This document shows, one piece after another, positions 9,749-17,814 of a stretch of DNA of 64,000 nt. The first letter of the stretch is position 1. Each line of letters starts with the position of its first letter. This DNA is from Aureisphaera galaxeae. GTDB lineage: Bacteria > Bacteroidota > Bacteroidia > Flavobacteriales > Flavobacteriaceae. The DNA is taken from assembly GCF_028561275.1 (NCBI RefSeq), contig NZ_JAQQTF010000002.1, positions 62,001 through 126,000 of the forward strand, given 5' to 3'. Below the pieces are notes generated by a model. That model was given only the letters and a program-made list of their open reading frames with translations, had not been told where the DNA came from and made no database searches. The position numbers and the translations under genes are program-made.

Positions 9749-10585
9749 TTAGCTCGCTTTATTATCGAGGTTTTTTAGTTGTTTTTTGATTTGGGCACGG
9801 TGCGCATTCGAGTAACAGGTCGCTCTGTCTTCTCTGCAAAATCCGAAGATAGTAATTCCTAATTCCTTGGCGTAATCTACCGCCAAAGATGAAGGTGCTG
9901 AAACTGCTGCCAAAAAAGGCATTTTCCCTTTAAAACATTTCACTACGATTTCATAGGAAATGCGTCCACTCACCGTAAGGATTTTGGCTTTACCAAGTTG
10001 TCCCGTTAAAATGAGCTTTCCAATAACCTTATCTACGGCATTGTGGCGTCCGATATCTTCCATGGCGCATAGCATTTCGCCTTCTAAAGTAAAGGCTGCT
10101 GCGGCATGGGTTCCACCCGATTGTTTAAAATCATACTGTTGGGTGTTCATTTTTTCGAACACTACCGGGATGATTCCCATATCGATTTTATCCGCATCGT
10201 CCATCACGCTTCCCATGAACGACAAATCGCCCAATTCAGTCTTTCCGCAAATACCGCAGGAAGAAACTGAGAGCAAACTTCTGCTGGTGGAATAACCTTC
10301 GCCCAATTCTTCTTCGGGAACGGTGACATTTACAATGGTGACTATCCCATCCTCATTTTCTTTCTTAAGGACAATGTCCGGTATGAAATCTTTGTTTTTT
10401 AGAATGTTTTCCGAATGCAATAGGCCGCGAATAAGACTAATATCGTCCCCAGGTGTCCGCATGGAAACCGTAAAAGGGGATTCGTTGATATTTATCTGCA
10501 AGGCTTCTTCAATATTCAGGGAATCGACGATGTTTTTCGCATCGGATCCCTCAAATTTTCTGCCTTGATACTTTCTCGTAGCCAT
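9749..10585 (-). CDS. fdhD: Formate dehydrogenase accessory sulfurtransferase
   Basis: FdhD carries sulfur from a cysteine desulfurase to the Mo-bis-MGD cofactor before its insertion into FdhA; the sulfido ligand is needed for activity. The protein has 278 residues, normal for the family. The redox pair is SSCGICGKTEL (Cys110, Cys113). AMEDIGRHNAVDKVIG and LTVSGRISYEIV are the conserved FdhD signatures that bind the guanine nucleotide end. It ends 5 bp before fdhB. A TAAATTTG -7 element within an inverted repeat lies 30-50 bp upstream and may drive fdhD-fdhB-fdhA apart from the long operon. Confidence 0.95.
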   Translation of the reverse strand: MATRKYQGRKFEGSDAKNIVDSLNIEEALQININESPFTVSMRTPGDDISLIRGLLHSENILKNKDFIPDIVLKKENEDGIVTIVNVTVPEEELGEGYSTSRSLLSVSSCGICGKTELGDLSFMGSVMDDADKIDMGIIPVVFEKMNTQQYDFKQSGGTHAAAAFTLEGEMLCAMEDIGRHNAVDKVIGKLILTGQLGKAKILTVSGRISYEIVVKCFKGKMPFLAAVSAPSSLAVDYAKELGITIFGFCREDRATCYSNAHRAQIKKQLKNLDNKAS

Positions 10586-10605
10586 TTTGCGATCTATTGA
10601 TAAAG

Positions 10606-10638
10606 AGCGATTTACACAAATTTAGTGGAAAAATCGCT
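10606..10638 (-). promoter_or_regulatory. Candidate internal promoter inside an inverted repeat, upstream of fdhD
   Basis: AGCGATTT (10606-10613) and AAATCGCT (10631-10638) are perfect inverted arms 17 bases apart. Between them, read on the minus strand, is TAAATTTG (10617-10624), an exact match to the Bacteroidota -7 consensus TAnnTTTG. A TTG lies 15 bases further upstream (10640-10642), slightly closer than the usual 17-23. The geometry suggests a repressible promoter for the fdh genes. Confidence 0.5.
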
Positions 10639-10647
10639 TCAAAGCTG

Positions 10648-12315
10648 TTAAAACAGGCCTGTGATGTTGCCTTCGTTGTCTATACTGATGTTTTCTGAAG
10701 CTGGATGCGCGGGAAGTCCTGGCATTCGCATCATATTTCCAGAAATGGGTACCAAAAAGCCAGCACCTGCCGCGATTTCGATCTCGCGTATGGTGATGGT
10801 GAAGCCTTTGGGTCGACCAATCAACTTAGGATTGTCCGAAAGTGACTTCTGGGTCTTGGCAACACAAACGGGAAGTTTTTCCAATCCTAAATCGGCGATG
10901 GTTCTCAAGTTCTTTTTCGCCAAAGCAGAATATTCTACGCCATCGGCACCGTATATTTTCTTGGCAATGGCTTCAATTTTGTCGGTAACAGACATGTCCC
11001 ACATATACGTTGGGGTAAATTTCTTATCGCAGGCTTCTACCACTTCTACCACGTGCTGGGCCAATTCTAAAGCTCCCTTTCCTCCTTTGGCCCACACTTC
11101 GGCCAAGGCCACTCGAACGCCCTTGTTTTGGGCAAACTCCTGAATCAATGCGATTTCATCATCGCTGTCGGATACAAAACGGTTGATGGAAATGATGGGT
11201 TCAATACCGAAGCCTTGTACATTTTCTAGATGCTTTTCCAAATTGGGAAGTCCATTTCTCAAGGCTTCCACATTAGGCGTGGTTAATTCTTTTAAGTCAG
11301 CTCCACCGTGGTATTTCAATGCACGGATGGTGGTGGTAATTACTACAGCTTTTGGTGATAAACCAGCACTTTGGCATTTAATATCCAAGAATTTTTCAGC
11401 TCCCAGATCCGCCCCAAAACCAGCTTCGGTCACCGTATAATCGGATAGGGACATTCCCATTCGGGTAGCAATCACTGAGTTGGTTCCCTGAGCGATATTA
11501 GCGAAGGGTCCTCCATGAATAATGGCCGGATTTCCTTCAATAGTCTGTACCAAATTTGGCTTTACCGCTTCCTTCAACAAGGCTGCCATAGCACCTTCTA
11601 CTTTTAGATCACGAGCGTACACCGGCTCTTTGCCAAAGGTGTAGCCGATGAAGATACTTCCGAGGCGTTTCTTTAGATCTTCCATATCATCTGCCAAACA
11701 CAGTATGGCCATGATTTCTGAAGCTGCCGTAATATCGAATCCAGTTTCGCGCGGAACTCCCGAAGTCGTTCCTCCCAATCCAACGATGATGTTCCGCAGC
11801 GCTCGATCGTTCATATCCATAACTCGTTTCCAAGTCACGGTACGGGCATCGATCCCCAACGAATTAGTTTTACTTTGTATGTTGTTGTCTATGACTGCCG
11901 AAAGCAGGTTATGGGCCTTTTCAATGGCCGAGAAATCCCCCGTAAAATGAAGGTTGATGTCCTCCATGGGAAGTACTTGAGAATACCCTCCTCCGGTAGC
12001 TCCTCCTTTGATCCCAAAAACAGGACCCAAAGACGGTTCACGAAGTACCACCGTGGTTTGTTTGCCTAACTGATTCAATCCTTCAGAAAGACCGATGGAC
12101 ATGGTCGTTTTCCCTTCACCCGCTGGCGTTGGGGAAATGGCCGTAACGAGCACAAGATTGCTCTGCTGCACCTTGTCCATATCTATGATGGAATGGGGGA
12201 GTTTGGCTTTGTATTTTCCGTAGAGTTCTAAATCATTGGGATCCAGTCCCAATTTTTCTGCAATGGAGTTGATGTGTTTTAATTCAACTTCTTTGGCAAT
12301 ATCTTGGTCAGTCAT
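10648..12315 (-). CDS. fhs: Formate-tetrahydrofolate ligase
   Basis: It makes 10-formyl-THF from formate, THF and ATP. At 555 residues it is the usual bacterial length. The nucleotide loop TPAGEGKTT lies at about 63-71, followed by family landmarks LREPSLGPVFGIKGGATGGGYSQV and EAGFGADLGAEKF, and GNMMRMPGLPAHPASENI at the C-terminus. The enzyme is a cytoplasmic homotetramer in characterised members. Its position between moaA and fdhD ties formate assimilation into one-carbon metabolism to formate oxidation in one transcription unit. Gaps of 68 bp (to moaA) and 62 bp (to fdhD) are the widest in the array apart from the 106-bp moaE-moaCB spacer, so internal promoters are possible. Confidence 0.97.
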   Translation of the reverse strand: MTDQDIAKEVELKHINSIAEKLGLDPNDLELYGKYKAKLPHSIIDMDKVQQSNLVLVTAISPTPAGEGKTTMSIGLSEGLNQLGKQTTVVLREPSLGPVFGIKGGATGGGYSQVLPMEDINLHFTGDFSAIEKAHNLLSAVIDNNIQSKTNSLGIDARTVTWKRVMDMNDRALRNIIVGLGGTTSGVPRETGFDITAASEIMAILCLADDMEDLKKRLGSIFIGYTFGKEPVYARDLKVEGAMAALLKEAVKPNLVQTIEGNPAIIHGGPFANIAQGTNSVIATRMGMSLSDYTVTEAGFGADLGAEKFLDIKCQSAGLSPKAVVITTTIRALKYHGGADLKELTTPNVEALRNGLPNLEKHLENVQGFGIEPIISINRFVSDSDDEIALIQEFAQNKGVRVALAEVWAKGGKGALELAQHVVEVVEACDKKFTPTYMWDMSVTDKIEAIAKKIYGADGVEYSALAKKNLRTIADLGLEKLPVCVAKTQKSLSDNPKLIGRPKGFTITIREIEIAAGAGFLVPISGNMMRMPGLPAHPASENISIDNEGNITGLF

Positions 12316-12383
12316 ATCGATAACGTTTTCGACCTATAATATTAGCCATATTATTTTGAATTTTAGCCGTAAGTAACAATGAT

Positions 12384-13391
12384 TTAACCTCCGATGGCAA
12401 TCATACTCCTGTTTTTCCCGTGCAAATCGGGATTTTGAAGCTTCTCCAAAGTGTCCATTCCACCTCTCATTTTAAGCTTGGCTTGCACTGCTTTTTGAAT
12501 GACGGGTTCGATAGATTTTCCTTCCCGAAGCGGTGTCAATAAATCGGATTCGGAAGAGGAGAAAAGGCAATTCTTTAAGTGTCCGTTGGCGGTGAGCCTC
12601 AATCGGTTACAAGTATCGCAAAAGGGATTGGTTACAGAACTGATAACAGCGAAAGAGCCTTTATATCCTTCAATTTTATAGTTCTTGGAAGTGTCGTTGG
12701 GTGCGTCTTGCAATCGGATGATTTGGTCTTCTTCAAAGTGAGAATGAACCTTATCCATTACCTCTTGATAAGAAACAGTTTTTTCTAGGTTCCATTTGTT
12801 TCCGTCGAAAGGCATAAATTCGATAAAACGCATGGCAACGGGGTGATTTTTGGTGAAATTGATGAAATCGACAATCTCATTATCGTTAAAATCCTTCATG
12901 AGGACTGCATTAATTTTCACACGGAAGCCTTCCTTAACAAGCAGAAGAATGTTGTTGAAGGTTCTTTCAAAATAATCCCGACGGGTAATCTGTTTGAATT
13001 TTTCAGCATTCAAAGAATCCAAACTCACATTGATGTTTTCGATGCCACATTTTTTGAAGGTATCGACAAATCGATCCACAGAAACTGCGTTTGTGGTAAT
13101 GGCCAATTCCACCGGAAGGGAGGCCAATTTTTCAAGAATAATAGGAGCATCTTTCCGCACTAAAGGCTCGCCACCGGTAAGACGAATTTTGGTGACTCCA
13201 TGATCCACAAATAATTTGGCAATAGTGTACACTTCCTCATAGGTCATGAGGTGTGATTTTGGGGAAAGCGCAATACCTTCTGCAGGCATACAATAGGTAC
13301 AGCGTAAATTGCATCGCTCCGTTAGGGAAATACGCAAATAGGTATGTTCCCTGCCAAACGTATCGGTCAATATGTTATTATGCTCGTTCAT
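12384..13391 (-). CDS. moaA: GTP 3',8-cyclase, radical SAM enzyme of molybdopterin synthesis
   Basis: MoaA with MoaC converts GTP into cyclic pyranopterin monophosphate. The protein has 335 residues. The radical SAM cluster motif is RCNLRCTYC (Cys27, 31, 34). The SAM-binding LTGGEPLVR follows. A second cluster, which binds GTP, is given by NPFCDTCNRLRLTANGHLKNC. The chain ends in Gly-Gly, as needed in MoaA for reaching the active site. Its start overlaps the stop of moaCB by one base (TAATG), a translational coupling arrangement that fixes the start codon. Confidence 0.96.
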   Translation of the reverse strand: MNEHNNILTDTFGREHTYLRISLTERCNLRCTYCMPAEGIALSPKSHLMTYEEVYTIAKLFVDHGVTKIRLTGGEPLVRKDAPIILEKLASLPVELAITTNAVSVDRFVDTFKKCGIENINVSLDSLNAEKFKQITRRDYFERTFNNILLLVKEGFRVKINAVLMKDFNDNEIVDFINFTKNHPVAMRFIEFMPFDGNKWNLEKTVSYQEVMDKVHSHFEEDQIIRLQDAPNDTSKNYKIEGYKGSFAVISSVTNPFCDTCNRLRLTANGHLKNCLFSSSESDLLTPLREGKSIEPVIQKAVQAKLKMRGGMDTLEKLQNPDLHGKNRSMIAIGG

Positions 13392-14302
13392 TAATCGTGT
13401 CTCGCTCCTTTAAATATTCTAAATAGGTGCAGCAATGGCGGAAATACGGCGTCCATGGATTCCTTGGCACCATTGGTAGAACCCGGTAATGCCAATAAAA
13501 GGCTATTACCATAAGCTCCCGCTACGCTTCGTGAAAGCATGGAGAAAGGCGTTCTGTCCTGTCCGTAGGATCGGATAGCTTCCTCTATTCCAGGGATACG
13601 TCGATCTACCAAGGGCAACAAAGCCTCGGGAGTGACATCCCGTGACGAAAGCCCTGTACCTCCCGTATAAATGATGAGGTCTACGCCCTGTTCTTTGTAA
13701 TGTGTTGCTTTCTGCTGAATGACATCCTTCTCGTCTGGAATGATGATATAATCTGCAATAGCCACATCGCAAGCCTCTAACTTTTCCATAATCGCTTTTC
13801 CGGCTTTGTCTTCTTTTTGTCCAGCCGAAATGGTGTCCGAACACACAATCACCGCAGCTGTAATGTCTTTTCTAAAACGATCCCTAAAATCCGATTTCCC
13901 ACCTTTCTTTTTCAGGAGTTTTATTTCATGAATCTCTACGCCTTTATCAATCGGTTTCAGCATGTCGTACATATTCAATGCGACCACACTGGCACCATGC
14001 ATGGCCTCCACTTCAACACCTGTTTTGTAGATGGTTTTTATGGTACACAACACTTGGATTTCCAGCCCATCAATTTCGTATTCGATGCCTGTATACTCAA
14101 TGGGCAACGGATGGCAATCGGGCAACAGATCTGGAGTTTTCTTTACTCCCAATAGTCCGGCCGCTTTGCTCATGGCAAACACATCTCCTTTGGGAACCGT
14201 TCCGTTTTTTATCGCTTCAATCGTTTCCGCAGCACTTACTTTGACAATAGCCTGTGCCGTCGCGATTCGCAGGGTGTTTGTTTTGTGTGTTATATCGACC
14301 AT
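13391..14302 (-). CDS. moaCB: MoaC-MoaB/MogA fusion, molybdopterin biosynthesis
   Basis: It has 303 residues. Residues 1-140 are MoaC (cyclic pyranopterin monophosphate synthase): KKTPDLLPDCHPLPI and EVEAMHGASVVALNMYDML hold the conserved Lys, Cys-His and Glu positions. Residues 145-303 are a MogA/MoaB-type domain (IIYTGGTGLSSRDVTPEA, ALPGSTNGAKESMDAV) that adenylates molybdopterin before Mo insertion by MoeA. Fusion of an early and a late step is a known arrangement in Bacteroidota. Translation appears coupled to moaA downstream through a one-base overlap. Upstream, a 106-bp spacer with a 7-bp tandem repeat separates it from moaE. Confidence 0.94.
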   Translation of the reverse strand: MVDITHKTNTLRIATAQAIVKVSAAETIEAIKNGTVPKGDVFAMSKAAGLLGVKKTPDLLPDCHPLPIEYTGIEYEIDGLEIQVLCTIKTIYKTGVEVEAMHGASVVALNMYDMLKPIDKGVEIHEIKLLKKKGGKSDFRDRFRKDITAAVIVCSDTISAGQKEDKAGKAIMEKLEACDVAIADYIIIPDEKDVIQQKATHYKEQGVDLIIYTGGTGLSSRDVTPEALLPLVDRRIPGIEEAIRSYGQDRTPFSMLSRSVAGAYGNSLLLALPGSTNGAKESMDAVFPPLLHLFRIFKGARHD

Positions 14303-14369
14303 TTGTAATGGAATATGTTCTATTTATTGTTTTCTTTTTTCAATACTTCTTTCATAAAAACTTCCTTTC

Positions 14370-14404
14370 ATCACTCATCACTCATCACTCATCACTCATC
14401 ACTC
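14370..14404. repeat. 7-bp tandem repeat in the moaE-moaCB spacer
   Basis: ATCACTC is repeated exactly five times head to tail (14370-14404), just after the moaE stop. Unit length 7 is not a multiple of three, so it would disrupt any reading frame; in the spacer it changes only length. A simple sequence repeat of this sort can vary in copy number by slippage. Confidence 0.9.
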
Positions 14405-14408
14405 AACA

Positions 14409-14852
14409 TCATGAATTAACTTTCCACTGATGCGTGGCATCTTCAAAAACTTCCTTTCCGAAGATGGGCACTTTTGTTTTTACCTCTTCTACCAAATATT
14501 CGATGGCTTTGAACACTTCTTTTCTTCTTGGAGAAGAGACGAAGATGAACATACAGATTTCTCCTGTTTTCACTTCACCCAAACTGTGGTAGATGTGCAT
14601 GCAGGTTAAATTGAATTTTTCGAAAGTGGCTTCTCTAATTTCATGAAACTTCTCATTGGCCATGTCTTCGTAGGCTGTATACTGAATGGCCTTTACCGTT
14701 TTGCCATCGATTTCATCGGCCCGTACTTGTCCTAAAAAAATATTGTGGGCGCCAATGGAAGTTTTGGACTGATGTTTGGCAATGGAATTGCCTATGAATT
14801 CAGACGAAATGGGTCCTTCCTGAAATACATTTTTAGGTTTACGCTCTTTCAT
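14409..14852 (-). CDS. moaE: Molybdopterin synthase large subunit
   Basis: MoaE with thiocarboxylated MoaD inserts the two dithiolene sulfurs into cyclic pyranopterin monophosphate. The 147-residue length is standard. Visible family patterns are GAHNIFLGQVRADEIDGKTVKAIQYTAYEDMA, IYHSLGEVKTGEICMFIFVSSPRRKEVFKA, and the late VPIFGKEVFEDATHQW with the conserved Lys and Trp (motifs quoted in parts of the chain). It starts within the 3' end of moeB (14-base overlap), so the two are translated from one message. Confidence 0.95.
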   Translation of the reverse strand: MKERKPKNVFQEGPISSEFIGNSIAKHQSKTSIGAHNIFLGQVRADEIDGKTVKAIQYTAYEDMANEKFHEIREATFEKFNLTCMHIYHSLGEVKTGEICMFIFVSSPRRKEVFKAIEYLVEEVKTKVPIFGKEVFEDATHQWKVNS

Positions 14853-15927
14853 GTTCTTTATTTTTTTGATGTGTTATAAGGGCCTGCACCCCGTCTTTTA
14901 GACTATAAGCATGCGATATCCCATGCTGTTGTAATAATGTTGCTGCCTTTAGACTCCGAATACCCGAAGCACAAAACAGAATTTTGGTACCGTTAGCATC
15001 GATTTCGTTCAATCGGCTTTCAAGGATACTCATGGGGAGTTGAATGGCACCATCGAGATCAACTTTTGGCTCCTCATGCATCTCTCTTACATCTATAAAC
15101 TGTATATTGCGATATGACGATATATCTTTAATATCCACTTCGAATGTTGATGTTTCACAAAGGTTTTTCATTTCCTTTTTTTGGAAAGCATCCCGTTGCG
15201 AAAGTACTTTTTCAAACTGCGATTCCGATCGATTGATGGAAATGGTAGTAGTTTGGGCTGTAAGGGCATTATACAATAGTAAACTACCACTTATTACCGA
15301 CCCCAATCCGAGGATGATTTTCAACACTTCGTTGGCTTGCATGCTTCCTATGATACCTGGAAGTACACCCAAAACTCCAATATCGGAACAGTTGGGAACC
15401 GACCCATCTTTGGGAGGTTCTGGAAACAGGCATCGGTAACTAGGACCGTTGTTGTAATTGAAAACAGCAACCTGTCCCTCAAACTTAAAAATCGCTCCAT
15501 AGACCAATGGTTTTTCGGTCAGAATGCAAGCGTCATTCACCAAATAGCGCGTTGGGAAATTATCAGATCCATCGACAACGATATCGTATTGACGGAACAG
15601 ATTCAACGCATTTTGATAGGTGAGTTGGTAAGGATAGGTTTCAATTTGAATCGTATTGTTGAGGTCCAACAAGTGTTCCTTTGCAGCCAAGGCTTTGTTC
15701 TTCCCCACATCGGAAGTGCCGAATAATACTTGACGCTGCAGATTGGAGATTTCGACCACATCGAAATCCACAATTCCAATAGTTCCAATTCCGGCAGCCG
15801 CTAAGTATTGTAAAACAGGACACCCTAAACCTCCAGCACCAATGACCAGCACTTTGGCTTTGGCAAGCTTTTCTTGACCTTTTGGGCCAATTTCGGGCAT
15901 GATGATATGTCTGTTATACCTACTCAT
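14839..15927 (-). CDS. moeB: MoeB/ThiF-type adenylyltransferase fused to a rhodanese domain
   Basis: It has 362 residues. The N-terminal 240 residues are an E1-like adenylyltransferase with GAGGLGCPVLQYLAAAGIG (nucleotide loop, near 32), ISNLQRQVLF and DNFPTRYLVND. It activates the C-terminal Gly of MoaD. Residues 260-362 form a rhodanese domain with the sulfur-carrying loop FCASGIRS, so it could supply sulfur to the acyl-adenylate as in MoeBR/MOCS3-type proteins. The structural zinc site of E. coli MoeB needs two CxxC pairs; here the first reads SYRC and no second pair is seen, so zinc binding is probably lost. It overlaps moaE by 14 bases and lies 3 bp after moaD. Confidence 0.92.
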   Translation of the reverse strand: MSRYNRHIIMPEIGPKGQEKLAKAKVLVIGAGGLGCPVLQYLAAAGIGTIGIVDFDVVEISNLQRQVLFGTSDVGKNKALAAKEHLLDLNNTIQIETYPYQLTYQNALNLFRQYDIVVDGSDNFPTRYLVNDACILTEKPLVYGAIFKFEGQVAVFNYNNGPSYRCLFPEPPKDGSVPNCSDIGVLGVLPGIIGSMQANEVLKIILGLGSVISGSLLLYNALTAQTTTISINRSESQFEKVLSQRDAFQKKEMKNLCETSTFEVDIKDISSYRNIQFIDVREMHEEPKVDLDGAIQLPMSILESRLNEIDANGTKILFCASGIRSLKAATLLQQHGISHAYSLKDGVQALITHQKNKEHERA

Positions 15928-15930
15928 AAA

Positions 15931-16164
15931 TTATCCTCCCGCAAAAGGAGGTAGTAATGCAATTTCTGTGGTTTCTATTTTACTGTCTTTGGAAACGATC
16001 TGATTGTTCTGCGCTACTTGAAAATCTTTTTCTTCCAGTTCAGGATATTTCACGAAGAGCATCTTCAAGAGATCGGACACACTTTCTTGGGAGAACAAAA
16101 ATTCCTCCTCTTGGCATTGTGTTGCCTCGGCCAGCATTCCAAAGTATTTAATGGTCAAATTCAT
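15931..16164 (-). CDS. moaD: Molybdopterin synthase small subunit (sulfur carrier)
   Basis: A 77-residue ubiquitin-like protein ending in PPFAGG, the diglycine tail that is adenylated by MoeB and converted to a thiocarboxylate. It begins MNLTIKYFGMLAEATQ, typical for MoaD. It overlaps the end of mobA by 17 bases and is followed by moeB after 3 bp, so carrier, activator and MoaE partner are adjacent. The related carrier ThiS is less likely given the neighbours. Confidence 0.94.
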   Translation of the reverse strand: MNLTIKYFGMLAEATQCQEEEFLFSQESVSDLLKMLFVKYPELEEKDFQVAQNNQIVSKDSKIETTEIALLPPFAGG

Positions 16165-16732
16165 TTTTCAATTCGTTTAAATCCTGCTCAGTATTGATAT
16201 TGACGGCATGATGTTCTACTTCCTTATCCAGCACAATGGTTTTGGTTTGCAGGGTATCTACAAAGGTCCGTAGTCGTCGCTCACCCGATTCCAACAACTC
16301 CCAACAGGAAGGCAGGATTCGTTTTTTATATAATGCGATAAGCGGCATGGTCTTGTCTCCACTCTGAAATTGAACCATATCCAATGACGGTTCGTTCTCA
16401 TCCATAAGCTGTTGTAATAGTGAAGTATTCATCAAGGGAACATCACAGCTCACCACAAGATTGTTTTCCGTTTTCGAATGGTACAATCCGGAGTACAATC
16501 CTGCCAAAGGCCCTGCATTTTTTATAAGGTCTTCGGTACGCAAAATTCCAAACCTATCGTATTCAGAATGATCACTCACAATAAGCATGTCGTTCACCAA
16601 AGGCTTCAAGGCATCGATCACATGTTCCAAAAACATTTTGCCTTTGTACGGTACCAATGCCTTGTCACGTCCCATGCGCTTGCTTTTTCCTCCTGCGAGA
16701 ATAATACCGGTTATGTGTTCCTTCGCATTCAT
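16148..16732 (-). CDS. mobA: Molybdenum cofactor guanylyltransferase
   Basis: MobA attaches GMP to Mo-molybdopterin to form MGD, the cofactor form used by formate dehydrogenase. The 194-residue chain opens with GIILAGGKSKRMGRDKAL, the nucleotidyltransferase loop with its Lys and Arg, followed by GPLAGLYSGL and SCDVPLMN, where Asp binds Mg2+. It abuts the TauE gene with no spacing and overlaps moaD, so it is well inside the operon. Confidence 0.94.
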   Translation of the reverse strand: MNAKEHITGIILAGGKSKRMGRDKALVPYKGKMFLEHVIDALKPLVNDMLIVSDHSEYDRFGILRTEDLIKNAGPLAGLYSGLYHSKTENNLVVSCDVPLMNTSLLQQLMDENEPSLDMVQFQSGDKTMPLIALYKKRILPSCWELLESGERRLRTFVDTLQTKTIVLDKEVEHHAVNINTEQDLNELKNEFDH

Positions 16733-17473
16733 TTAGGTAACAAACAATTTAAAAGAGGCAACAATAAGTACTACGGCCAACAAATGCCTTAGATGTCGAT
16801 TGTTCAGTTTTTTGCTACCTACATAACTTCCAAAAAATCCACCTACAACGGCAATGCCCACCAGTACAAATGATAGGGAAGAAAGTTCAACACCATTACT
16901 CAATTGTCCGGCTAATCCTGCGGCCGAATTCACCCAAATAAATAGGGCCGAAACGGCTGCAGCTTCCTTCATTTTACCCCAATGGAGCAATAGAATGACA
17001 GGACTTAATATGATTCCACCACCTATCCCTATAAGTCCAGAGAAAAATCCTATGATTCCTCCTACCAAAAGTCCTTGCCAGACTTTTACATCTTTAACAA
17101 TGGGTGCTTCCTTACCGAAAACATTCAGCATTTTCAGAATGGCAAAAATCAATAGTATCCCAAGGATCTTTTTGTAAATGGAAGCATCTACTTCGACCAT
17201 GCCTCCCAAAAAGGCCAAAGGAATGGAAGCAATAGCAAATGATAGAAAGAGCTTTCGATTAAAATATCCCGCTCGGTAGTAGTGAAAAAAGGCAATGGCG
17301 GCTACAAAAAGGTTCAATAGCAATGCCGTGGGTTTCATCACTTCTGGACTGAAGGAAAAAATAGCCATAAGCGCTAAATATCCGCTCGCCCCACCGTGGC
17401 CTACACTTGCATACAAGAAGGCGACGATGGGAAGAATGAGCAAAAAAGGCCAGATGGCTATGAGGTCATCCAT
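16733..17473 (-). CDS. TauE/SafE-family membrane permease in the Moco operon
   Basis: The ATG at 17473 is chosen because it forms a TAATG overlap with the upstream regulator stop; the longer frame back to 17521 would overlap it by 49 bases. The 246-residue protein has about seven to eight hydrophobic segments in two similar halves, with GHGGASGYLALMA and GIGGGIILSPVILLL, the paired glycine-rich motifs of the family. Members move sulfite, sulfoacetate or other anions. Within a molybdenum cofactor operon it may carry an oxyanion such as molybdate, sulfate or sulfite; no ModABC genes occur in the window. The substrate is an inference. Confidence 0.85.
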   Translation of the reverse strand: MDDLIAIWPFLLILPIVAFLYASVGHGGASGYLALMAIFSFSPEVMKPTALLLNLFVAAIAFFHYYRAGYFNRKLFLSFAIASIPLAFLGGMVEVDASIYKKILGILLIFAILKMLNVFGKEAPIVKDVKVWQGLLVGGIIGFFSGLIGIGGGIILSPVILLLHWGKMKEAAAVSALFIWVNSAAGLAGQLSNGVELSSLSFVLVGIAVVGGFFGSYVGSKKLNNRHLRHLLAVVLIVASFKLFVT

Positions 17474-17811
17474 TACAAATTCTCCAGTTTCCCGATTTGG
17501 GTATCTAAATAATCCCAACATCCTTGATTAATTTCTTCGAAAGTGGTGATGAGCGTCTTTCCATAAGGAGTCAACTCCGCACCGCCTCCATTTTTTCCAC
17601 CAATGCTTGTAATGATCACTGGTTTTTCGGTCGATTTGTTTACCGAATCTATAAGCTTCCACGCCTTTTTATAGGACATTTGTAAACTCTTGGCAGCTTT
17701 AGAAAGCGATCCGGTTTCGTCTATGGCTTTCAGCAATCGGACCCTTCCTTCACCAAGGAAGACATGGTCATCTGCTTCTATCCAAATTCTACTTCTTATT
17801 TTAAGTCCCAT
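17473..17811 (-). CDS. modE: ModE-type winged-helix regulator lacking a molybdate (TOBE) domain
   Basis: 112 residues matching only the N-terminal DNA-binding half of ModE: GRVRLLKAIDETGSLSKAAKSLQMSYKKAWKLIDSVN is the helix-turn-helix, followed by the wing GGKNGGGAELTPYGKTLI. The C-terminal TOBE/MopI domains that bind molybdate in E. coli ModE are absent, so molybdate sensing must come from elsewhere, or the protein responds to a cofactor or partner. It is the second gene of the operon, 3 bp after moeA, and a ModE-like palindrome lies in front of moeA, consistent with autoregulation. Confidence 0.88.
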   Translation of the reverse strand: MGLKIRSRIWIEADDHVFLGEGRVRLLKAIDETGSLSKAAKSLQMSYKKAWKLIDSVNKSTEKPVIITSIGGKNGGGAELTPYGKTLITTFEEINQGCWDYLDTQIGKLENL

Positions 17812-17814
17812 ACG

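Noticed and set aside
13506-13844. Separate 112-residue gene antisense-frame to moaCB
   Set aside because: It is an alternative frame of the same strand inside the MoaB half, whose true frame has clear motifs.
14370-14404. CRISPR-like repeat array
   Set aside because: Units of 7 bp are contiguous with no spacers and no cas genes nearby; it is a microsatellite.
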